A DNA stretch of 64,000 bases, taken from positions 1 to 64,000 of the forward strand of contig NZ_FMDM01000010.1 in NCBI RefSeq assembly GCF_900090105.1, read 5' to 3'. The translations under genes and the position numbers were made by a program. The notes beneath the pieces were generated by a model. It saw only the letters and a program-made list of their open reading frames with translations, searched no databases and was not told the DNA's origin. The stretch is from Micromonospora humi (lineage in GTDB: Bacteria > Actinomycetota > Actinomycetes > Mycobacteriales > Micromonosporaceae). Shown here in pieces: positions 57,910 through 64,000 of this stretch. The number at the start of each line of letters is the position of its first letter. Within the stretch, counting starts at the first letter, position 1.

Positions 57910-58713
57910 ATGTCATCACTGTCCTCGCGGGCCCGCGGCGTGGTCTCCCGCGCCGCCGACAATCCGGGCCTGGAGCGCCTCACCCGCGCCGGCTTCATCG
58001 GCTACGGGATCCTGCACCTGCTCTTCGCCTGGGTGATCGTCCGGGTGGCCTCGGGCGGGCCGGCGGCCGACGGGGACCAGTCGGGCGCCATGCAGCAGAT
58101 CGCCGGCGAGCCGTTCGGCCTGGTGCTCGTCGTGGCGATCGTCGTCGGGCTGGTGGCCATGGCGGTCTGGCAGGTGCTGGAGATGCTCCGGGAGCGCCGG
58201 CCGGGCGAACGGATCGCGTCCGCCGGCCGGGCCGCGTTCTACCTCTACCTCGCGTTCAGCGGGGTGAAGGTGCTGCGCGGCAAGAAGTCGTCCAGCGCCG
58301 ACACCCAGCAGGACACCGCCGAGGGTCTGCTCGCGTCGAGCGGTGGGCGGGTCGCCGTCATGGTGGCCGGCCTGGTCCTGGCCGGTCTCGGCGGATGGCT
58401 GGCGTTCGTCGGATCCACCGGGCGTTTCGAGAAGCACCTACGGATCGGTGACATGGCCGCGGCGACGCGCCGGCTCGTGCGCCGGCTCGGCGTGGCGGGA
58501 TTCGTCGCCAAGGGCCTGGCGTACGGGATCGCCGGCGTGCTGTTCGTGGTGGCGGCGTGGCGGTACGACCCGGACAAGGCGCGCGGGCTCGACGCGGCGC
58601 TGCGCACGCTGGCGGGTGAGACCTACGGCACCGGGTTGCTGCTCGTGGTCGCGGCCGGTTTCGCGGCGTACGGGCTGTTCGCGGTGGCCGAGGCGCGCTA
58701 CCGCAAGGTGTGA
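57910..58713 (+). CDS. DUF1206 membrane protein
   Basis: A 267-residue integral membrane protein with the three internal DUF1206 repeats, each a pair of helices with the pattern RAGFIGYGILHLLFAW (about 26-41), RAAFYLYLAFSGVKVL (about 107-122) and VAGFVAKGLAYGIAGVLFV (about 197-215). Function unknown. ATG 57910 has only a weak ribosome site. It stands alone between the GH5 and the helical-protein locus. Confidence 0.88.
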   Translation: MSSLSSRARGVVSRAADNPGLERLTRAGFIGYGILHLLFAWVIVRVASGGPAADGDQSGAMQQIAGEPFGLVLVVAIVVGLVAMAVWQVLEMLRERRPGERIASAGRAAFYLYLAFSGVKVLRGKKSSSADTQQDTAEGLLASSGGRVAVMVAGLVLAGLGGWLAFVGSTGRFEKHLRIGDMAAATRRLVRRLGVAGFVAKGLAYGIAGVLFVVAAWRYDPDKARGLDAALRTLAGETYGTGLLLVVAAGFAAYGLFAVAEARYRKV

Positions 58714-58908
58714 CCCGGGCTGAGCCGCCCCCGTTCGGTGCGGCCACCGGAGACCCCGAACTGCCGTGGCGCGCCGCCGCGTCGGCTTCGCGACGCTCCT
58801 CGCGCCGATTCGCGACCGCGCGAGGGGCCGGGCGGCCCATACGATCCGGTCGGCGGCTGTGGGCGCCCGGTCGCGTCGGGCACCGGGCACAGAGCAGGAG
58901 GCGCTCCG

Positions 58909-60096
58909 GTGGAAGACGTCGATGACGCCCGTGAGCTGGTCGAGCAGCGGATGCGTGCCGCGGGCATGGAGGAGTCGATCTTCGATCGGATCATCGATCT
59001 GCTCGAGCGGTTCGACACCGACCGGGAGAAGCTGTTCGAGGAGATGCTCGACAAGCTCGAGGCATCCGGCTACGACGGGCTTCGCGACCGGTGGTCGACA
59101 AACTGCGAGCGGGCCCGGTCGCTGCTGGAAGACCTCGAGGAGAACATGGTCGACGTCCTGGAGGACAGCCAGGCCGACGCCAGGTCGGCGACGGAGCGGA
59201 TGGCCGCGGTGGGGCCGGTCGACTTCCTCGCCGGTGAGCGCAGGATCTGGGCGCAGGTCGCCAAGGGCGACGTCCCCGACGCGGCCACGCTGATGGCCAA
59301 GGTGTTGGAGGCGGACCTCGCGGTGATCAAGAAGTGCGAGGAGGACCTCAAGAAGGTGCGTGAAGACGACAAGGTCGTCGAGGCCCTCATCGTGAGGAAC
59401 TTCGGCTCGATCACCGCATCGGTCAAGGACCTCGTGGCCAAGTACAGCGTCACCGCCCTGCCCCGGCTGATGGTGCTGCTCATGAAGGACCCGTCCGCCA
59501 AGGAGGCCGCCACCGAGCTGATCAGGACGATCGAGAAGCTGGCCGAGGAGAACTACCAGGCCGCCAAGCAGAAGCGTGTCGCGAAGCAGGTCCTGCTCGA
59601 CAACATCAAGCTGCTCACCGACGCCCGGGAGCAGCTCGACGAGGCATGGATCGACAAGCTCTTCGACCGGGGCGAGGAGGCCGCATCCGGCTGGCGCGGC
59701 ATCGGCCGGAACGGCTCCTACGAGGCCACCGACTGGGACGGGTTCAAGAACGCCTGCGTCGAGGCGCTCGACACACGGTCCGAGGCCGCGAAGGAGCAGT
59801 CCCGGAAGATCTACGGCGAACTCCTGCCCACGTTCGTCGAGGAGAGCACGAAGGCGTTCGCGGCGTTGACCGACGACCCGGCCACCCTGGAGCGCTTCAC
59901 CAGCGAGCTGAAGGCGAGCTTCGAATCCCTCGACGACCTGCTCGAACGGGAGAAGGAATACCAGCAGGAGCTGGTCGACGGCGCCGGCAAACAGGCGGCC
60001 GGGGAGACGCTCGCGACCGTGTGGACCTCGGTCAAGGCGAGCTGGGAGTTGGTGTCGTCGCGCACCAGGGACGCCAACGACGAAGTGAAGCGGTAG
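58909..60096 (+). CDS. Large all-helical cytoplasmic protein, unrecognised
   Basis: A 395-residue protein that I do not recognise. It is rich in Glu, Lys, Asp and Ala, has no signal peptide or membrane segment, and nearly every stretch reads as long amphipathic helix or coiled coil (for example AVIKKCEEDLKKVREDDKVV, about 132-151, and LIRTIEKLAEENYQAAKQKR, about 204-223). One conserved-looking aromatic patch, SGWRGIGRNGSYEATDWDGF (about 261-280), breaks the helices and could be a binding site. AGGAGG at 58896-58901 supports GTG 58909. It is 5 bp upstream of the beta-helix gene, so the two are co-transcribed and probably act together. Confidence 0.75.
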   Translation: MEDVDDARELVEQRMRAAGMEESIFDRIIDLLERFDTDREKLFEEMLDKLEASGYDGLRDRWSTNCERARSLLEDLEENMVDVLEDSQADARSATERMAAVGPVDFLAGERRIWAQVAKGDVPDAATLMAKVLEADLAVIKKCEEDLKKVREDDKVVEALIVRNFGSITASVKDLVAKYSVTALPRLMVLLMKDPSAKEAATELIRTIEKLAEENYQAAKQKRVAKQVLLDNIKLLTDAREQLDEAWIDKLFDRGEEAASGWRGIGRNGSYEATDWDGFKNACVEALDTRSEAAKEQSRKIYGELLPTFVEESTKAFAALTDDPATLERFTSELKASFESLDDLLEREKEYQQELVDGAGKQAAGETLATVWTSVKASWELVSSRTRDANDEVKR

Positions 60097-60101
60097 GGCC
60101 G

Positions 60102-62945
60102 ATGAACGACCTCTTCGTGGCCGCCGGCCCGCGCACCGGGGACGGCTCACGCGAGCGCCCCTTCCACGACCCGTGGGTCGCCCTGAGATACGCCGAACCC
60201 GGTGACCGCATCCACGTGGCGGCGGGCGCCTACACCGGCCGCCTCGCGCGCTCGTCCTGGGTGCTCGACTGCCCCGACCTGACCGTTCTCGGTGGCTACG
60301 GTCCGGACTTCGCCACCCGTACCCCGTGGCGCACGCCGACGATCCTGGGTGCCCGGGCAGGGCTTCGGGTGCCGTGCGAGCCGAACATGATCCAGGGCGT
60401 CGGCGAGCACGACCGGGTCGTCCTGGACGGGCTCTTCCTCGACGCCGCCGGCCGCAACGAGTACGACGAGGCGGGCGCCTTCCGCTCGTCGCACCACGGC
60501 GAGGGCCCGCTCATCAGTCTGCGCGGCGAGCAGGTCACCGTGCGCAATTGCGTGTTCGCCAACGGCGGCGCCGGCGCCGCCGAGATCGCCGGGAACGGTG
60601 GCCGGTTCGAGAACAACCTGGTCGTCAACTTCCTCGGCTCGGGGCTGCTCACGCTGCGCGACAGCGACCCCGACGCCCCGATCGTCGTCGCCGGGAACTC
60701 GTTCTGCTTCGCCCACGACGACACGGACCCGCCGCGCGGCGCGGGCGCCGACCGGGCGATCGGGCTCCGGATCCGGTGCGCCGCAACGATCACGGACAAC
60801 CTCTTCGTCGGCTGCGGCAACGCGGCCATCGCCTGCTACCACGACATCGACCGGATCACTGTCGATCGCAACCAGTTCTTCTGCACCCTTCGCGACGTCG
60901 TGCGCAGCCGCGTCGCGTCGGCCGAGGCGGAGATCACCGAGGAGTACGCCGAGGAACTCGCGGACGTCGGTCTGGCGTCGGCGGTCGGCAACGTCGTCGC
61001 CGACCCGCACCTGTCGGGGTTGCCCGCCCGATGGGTCGACGCGTACACCACGGACACCGCCGCGACCTACGCCCGCCCGCCGGTCGCCGCCCTGAACACG
61101 CTGCGCGCCGCGGTCGGGCTGGGCGAGCTGCCCACCGGCGGGGACGCGCAGGCGCCCGTGATGCGCCGACTCACCCCGTCCGAGGTGCTCGCCATCGGCA
61201 GTGACGCGGCTCCGGGCCACCACCCGGTCGAGCTGCCGGCGCCGGAGGCGTTCCGGCCGCGGCCGAGCGTGCCCGCCTACCGGCCCGTCGACTGGGCCCG
61301 GCTCACCGGGCCCGACGAGGGGCTGTCGGGGACCCCGGTCGAGATCCGGGCGGGCCTCGGGTTCGACCAGAACGTCGACCTGCTGTCCGATGTCGGCTCG
61401 GCCACGCACGTCGGGGTCGCCGTCTACGAGCCGGGCTGCGACGACCGCCCGCTCCACGTGCTCTGCGGGCGGTATTCGCTCGCACACCGCCAGGTCGAGG
61501 AGGCGGCCCGCTACTCGCGTGGGCTGGATGTCGAACTCACCTACCTGCTACGCGGCACCTATCGCGCCGATCTGGTCGCCGGCGCCCGACAGGGGGCCAC
61601 CCTCGTCCTCGACGCGATCACGCCGGCGCCCGCCGCGGAGATCACCGCCGCTCCCCGACCGGCCGGGAGTGACTGGTACGTGCGCGCCGGCTCGTCCGGC
61701 GGCGACGGGCGCAGGGAGGCACCCTTCCGCGATCCGTTCCAGGCGCTGGAGAAGGCCGCGGCGGGCGACCGCATCCACGTCGCCGAGGGCGAGTACGCCG
61801 GCCGGCTGCGCTCGGGCGCCTGGCGCATTCCGGTCACGCACCTGACGATGCTGGGTGGCTACACCGCCGACTTCGCGACCCGAGACCCCTGGCGTCATCC
61901 GGTCCGGTTCGTGCTGAACCCGGAGACGCGAGCCAAAGGCGTCCCGGGTGATCCCGTCCTGACCGTCGAGGGCTCCTGCGACGGCCTGGTGCTGGACGGG
62001 TTCGTCTTCGACGGGTCGACCTACAACGCGTACACCGACGGCGGCGCGCTCGACGTCGGCAACTCCCAGTCGGTGGCCATGCTGGACCTGCGCGCCGGCA
62101 GCGGCACGCTCGAGGTGCGCAACTGCGTGTTCACCAACGCGGCGTACGCGGCGGTGCAGATCAGCGGTGGCTCCGGCGTGTTCCGCAACAACGTGGTGGT
62201 CAACACGAGCGGCACGGCCGTACGTGTGCAGACGCCCGGCGCCGGTCCCTGGGTCGTCCGGGACAACACGATCCTCTTCGCCGCCGACCCGACCGGCCGG
62301 GCGTCGACCGGGCAGTCGACGAGCGGCTGCCTGCTCGAGGTCGGCGGCCGCGCCCTGGTGCGGGTCGAGTCCAACGTGCTCGGCTTCGCCGACGGGGTCG
62401 GCGTCCGGGTCGCTCTCGCGGGCCAGAACCTCCGGCTCGACGGCAACGTCGTCGCCGCCAACCGGTACGCCGACGTCTTCGACTCACGAAACGTCCTGAT
62501 CGACCCCGCCGGGTGGGAGCGCGCGGTCCTCGACGCCCCGTTCGGATCGCTCGACGGCAATCGGGCCGACCTTCCGGCCCTGCCGGTCGACGAGACGTTC
62601 GCCCGGACGGCCGTGGACCGCCTGGCCCTGCTGCCGGCCGCCCTGCCGACCGAGCTGCTGCGCGCCGCCGCGGCCGGCCTCGGTGTCTCGCACCTGCCCG
62701 GTCCGGACGTGCCGCTCGTCGAGGCCGTGCCGGCGTCCACGCCCGCCGGGGAGTCCTCCGTCTCGGACCTGCTCGCCGGGCTCGGCCGGGCACGGGCGGA
62801 GTTCGAGGCGAGGGACGCGGGCGCCACCGAGACGCCGGCCGTCGTGTACTGCCCGGTCTATCCGGTCACGGCCGCCCTGGCCCTGGCCGTCGACGCACCT
62901 ACCGGCCGGGCCGGCGCCCGCGCGCTGCCCGTCACGGACCACTGA
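60102..62945 (+). CDS. Cytoplasmic protein with two homologous right-handed beta-helix halves (DUF1565-like)
   Basis: A 947-residue protein without a signal peptide. The first half (about 1-330) begins with a DUF1565-like head, including ERPFHDPWVALRYAEPGDRIH and LTVLGGYGPDFATRTPWR, then parallel beta-helix rungs (VRNCVFANGG, FENNLVVNF, ITDNLFVGCG). A linker domain (about 330-520) follows with mixed character. The second half (about 523-860) repeats the head: EAPFRDPFQALEKAAAGDRIH, LTMLGGYTADFATRDPWR, then VRNCVFTNAA and FRNNVVVNTSG. The halves are clearly duplicates. Beta-helices bind or cleave polysaccharides or serve as scaffolds; a cytoplasmic one paired with a helical protein is unusual. 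Confidence 0.8.
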   Translation: MNDLFVAAGPRTGDGSRERPFHDPWVALRYAEPGDRIHVAAGAYTGRLARSSWVLDCPDLTVLGGYGPDFATRTPWRTPTILGARAGLRVPCEPNMIQGVGEHDRVVLDGLFLDAAGRNEYDEAGAFRSSHHGEGPLISLRGEQVTVRNCVFANGGAGAAEIAGNGGRFENNLVVNFLGSGLLTLRDSDPDAPIVVAGNSFCFAHDDTDPPRGAGADRAIGLRIRCAATITDNLFVGCGNAAIACYHDIDRITVDRNQFFCTLRDVVRSRVASAEAEITEEYAEELADVGLASAVGNVVADPHLSGLPARWVDAYTTDTAATYARPPVAALNTLRAAVGLGELPTGGDAQAPVMRRLTPSEVLAIGSDAAPGHHPVELPAPEAFRPRPSVPAYRPVDWARLTGPDEGLSGTPVEIRAGLGFDQNVDLLSDVGSATHVGVAVYEPGCDDRPLHVLCGRYSLAHRQVEEAARYSRGLDVELTYLLRGTYRADLVAGARQGATLVLDAITPAPAAEITAAPRPAGSDWYVRAGSSGGDGRREAPFRDPFQALEKAAAGDRIHVAEGEYAGRLRSGAWRIPVTHLTMLGGYTADFATRDPWRHPVRFVLNPETRAKGVPGDPVLTVEGSCDGLVLDGFVFDGSTYNAYTDGGALDVGNSQSVAMLDLRAGSGTLEVRNCVFTNAAYAAVQISGGSGVFRNNVVVNTSGTAVRVQTPGAGPWVVRDNTILFAADPTGRASTGQSTSGCLLEVGGRALVRVESNVLGFADGVGVRVALAGQNLRLDGNVVAANRYADVFDSRNVLIDPAGWERAVLDAPFGSLDGNRADLPALPVDETFARTAVDRLALLPAALPTELLRAAAAGLGVSHLPGPDVPLVEAVPASTPAGESSVSDLLAGLGRARAEFEARDAGATETPAVVYCPVYPVTAALALAVDAPTGRAGARALPVTDH

Positions 62946-63029
62946 ACGGGACATCGCCCAGCCCGCCACCGACCCCGTCGCATCGGGATCCCTGCACGGT
63001 TCGCTCGGCCGACCGAAGAGTGTCCTCGA

Positions 63030-63072
63030 CCGGCGGCACCGGTGATCAGCTGCACGATCACCTGACCGCCGG
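63030..63072. repeat. Nested inverted repeat after the beta-helix gene
   Basis: CCGGCGG (63030-63036) and CCGCCGG (63066-63072) flank GGTGATC (63041-63047) and GATCACC (63056-63062) with an 8-nt loop. It is either a terminator without T-tract or an operator for the next gene, which starts about 100 nt later. The rest of this 229-bp gap shows no feature I can support. Confidence 0.5.
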
Positions 63073-63174
63073 TGGGTGTGGGTGCGGCGCGTGAGCGGCG
63101 CCCACATCCCGCCGGGCGCACGGAGGCCGACCGGTTGCTGGCGGTCGTGCCGTGCTCTGCCCGACACTTGACCG

Positions 63175-64000
63175 GTGGAGGCGAACAGCTTTGCCGACGC
63201 CGTGGACAGTGCCCGACGGCAGGCCTTCGTCGGTCGCCGGGCCGAGATCGCCGGTTACCTGGCCGCCCTCGCCGGGCGCTCGGCACGCCGGGTGCTGTTC
63301 GTGCACGGACCGGGCGGCATCGGCAAGTCCACGCTGCTGCTGGAGATGCGCGCCCGGGCCAGGAACGCCGGCCGGGTCACCCTGCTGCTCGACGGGCGGG
63401 AGCTGGAACCGTCGCCCGAGGCGCTGACAGCGGCGCTGACGACCGGGGACGCCCGCGACGGAGCCGTCCTGCTGATCGACGGGTACGAGCAGCTCGCGCC
63501 GATCGACGGTTGGCTGCGCCGGGAGTTCGTGCCGTCCCTGCCGGCCCGGGCCGTGGTGGTGCTCGCCGGGCGTGACCCGCCCGCGCCGGCCTGGCGTACC
63601 GACCCGGGTTGGCGACCGGTCGTGGCCGTGCACCCGCTGGGCCACCTCGACGACGCCGACAGCGCCGAGTTGCTGGCTCGCGCCGGGGTGGCGCCGGCCG
63701 ACCGGGAGCGGTTGGCACGGCTCGGGCGGGGCCACCCCCTCGCCCTGGCGCTGCTCGCCGACGTGGCCCGGACCGGTACGGTGCCGGAGACCCTGGCCGA
63801 GGTGCCGGATCTGATCAACGTGCTGCTGGAGTCGCTGTCGCGGGACGCGCCGTCGGACGCGCACACGGTCGGCCTGGCCACGTGCGCGATGGCGTGGCTG
63901 ACCACGGAGGACCTGCTGCGGGAGACGGTCGGCGACGCGGCGCCGGACGTCTGGGAGTGGCTGTGCCGGCGGCCCTTCGTCGTCAGCCGGCCGACCGGGC
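63175..64000 (+). CDS. STAND-like P-loop ATPase (5' part, runs off the window)
   Basis: The first 275 residues of an AAA/STAND-type signalling ATPase. FVGRRAEIAGYLAAL (about 18-32) is the usual lead-in, Walker A is GPGGIGKST (about 45-53), Walker B is AVLLIDGYEQL (about 96-106), and a sensor-type VVVLAGRDPPAP (about 128-139) is followed by the helical arm with GHPLALALLADVA. The frame is open to the last base; the effector or sensor part lies outside. The start is GTG 63175. In actinobacteria such ATPases often carry LuxR-type DNA-binding or TPR ends; neither is visible here. Confidence 0.8.
   Translation, partial: MEANSFADAVDSARRQAFVGRRAEIAGYLAALAGRSARRVLFVHGPGGIGKSTLLLEMRARARNAGRVTLLLDGRELEPSPEALTAALTTGDARDGAVLLIDGYEQLAPIDGWLRREFVPSLPARAVVVLAGRDPPAPAWRTDPGWRPVVAVHPLGHLDDADSAELLARAGVAPADRERLARLGRGHPLALALLADVARTGTVPETLAEVPDLINVLLESLSRDAPSDAHTVGLATCAMAWLTTEDLLRETVGDAAPDVWEWLCRRPFVVSRPTG

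Overview
The window is very GC-rich DNA with frequent GTG and TTG starts, almost no AT-rich spacers, twin-arginine lipoproteins, CBM2-linked secreted glycosidases and IclR/LacI/TetR regulators. This points to a saprophytic actinobacterium, most likely Micromonosporaceae (Micromonospora-like); that taxonomic guess is inference from style and gene content, not from a marker gene. I saw no tRNA, rRNA, CRISPR array, insertion sequence or prophage gene.

Layout. (1) 1-2667: the tail of a peptide-type ABC permease, then small housekeeping or unknown genes (MmcQ-like, endonuclease/exonuclease/phosphatase, GlsB-like, P-loop kinase-like). (2) 2697-10392: a sugar operon with promoter and tandem palindromic operators, binding protein, two permeases, a GH172 (DUF2961) enzyme, LacI regulator, GH32-like beta-propeller hydrolase and PfkB kinase. 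Together these suggest uptake and breakdown of fructose-containing oligosaccharides. (3) 10396-12870: ankyrin-repeat protein, small membrane protein, acyltransferase-like protein. (4) 12926-23149: a glucuronoxylan-oligosaccharide locus with CE7 esterase, LplB/LplC/lipoprotein ABC importer, GH39, YesL, GH67 alpha-glucuronidase and a mannonate-dehydratase-like enolase-superfamily enzyme. (5) 23242-30286: small acidic protein, SCP2 protein, debranching-type glucosidase, secreted GH64 beta-1,3-glucanase with ricin lectin, Bcr/CflA efflux pump with divergent TetR regulator and a PlsC acyltransferase.

(6) 30333-52847 is the most unusual region. An IclR regulator and a LivKHMGF importer face each other across a 205-bp control region. 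Leftward run livKHMGF, an MmgE/PrpD protein, an Asp/Glu/hydantoin racemase-like protein, an FAD dehydrogenase, a hydantoinase-like amidohydrolase and a family III CoA transferase. Rightward run iclR, a CitE-like lyase, a cyclase/hydrolase, two MmgE/PrpD proteins, a DUF3891 protein, a flavin-split-barrel protein, an EthD-like protein, a protein that looks like a shrunken MmgE/PrpD, a luciferase-like oxidoreductase and a fourth MmgE/PrpD. Almost every junction overlaps by 1-4 nt. Matching 17-bp inverted repeats (GTTCCGC-N3-GCGGAAC type) lie in the control region and around the promoter of a secreted tannase/feruloyl-esterase-like gene at the left edge, so about 22 genes look like one regulon. 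I cannot assign the substrate; a polycarboxylate or ring-opening acid pathway through an itaconate-like intermediate is one testable idea.

(7) 52930-58713: SpoIIE-type phosphatase with GAF, LacI regulator divergent from a CBM2-GH5 endoglucanase with its own promoter and operators, and a DUF1206 membrane protein. (8) 58909-64000: a cytoplasmic all-helical protein, a 947-residue protein with two homologous beta-helix halves, and the start of a STAND-like ATPase running off the window. I do not recognise this locus.

Several catabolic promoters share one plan: an SD-70-like -35 (TTGAC), 17-bp spacer, a TASCGT-like -10 and a palindromic operator at or just after the start point. Starts, promoters and operators are read by eye and are predictions.
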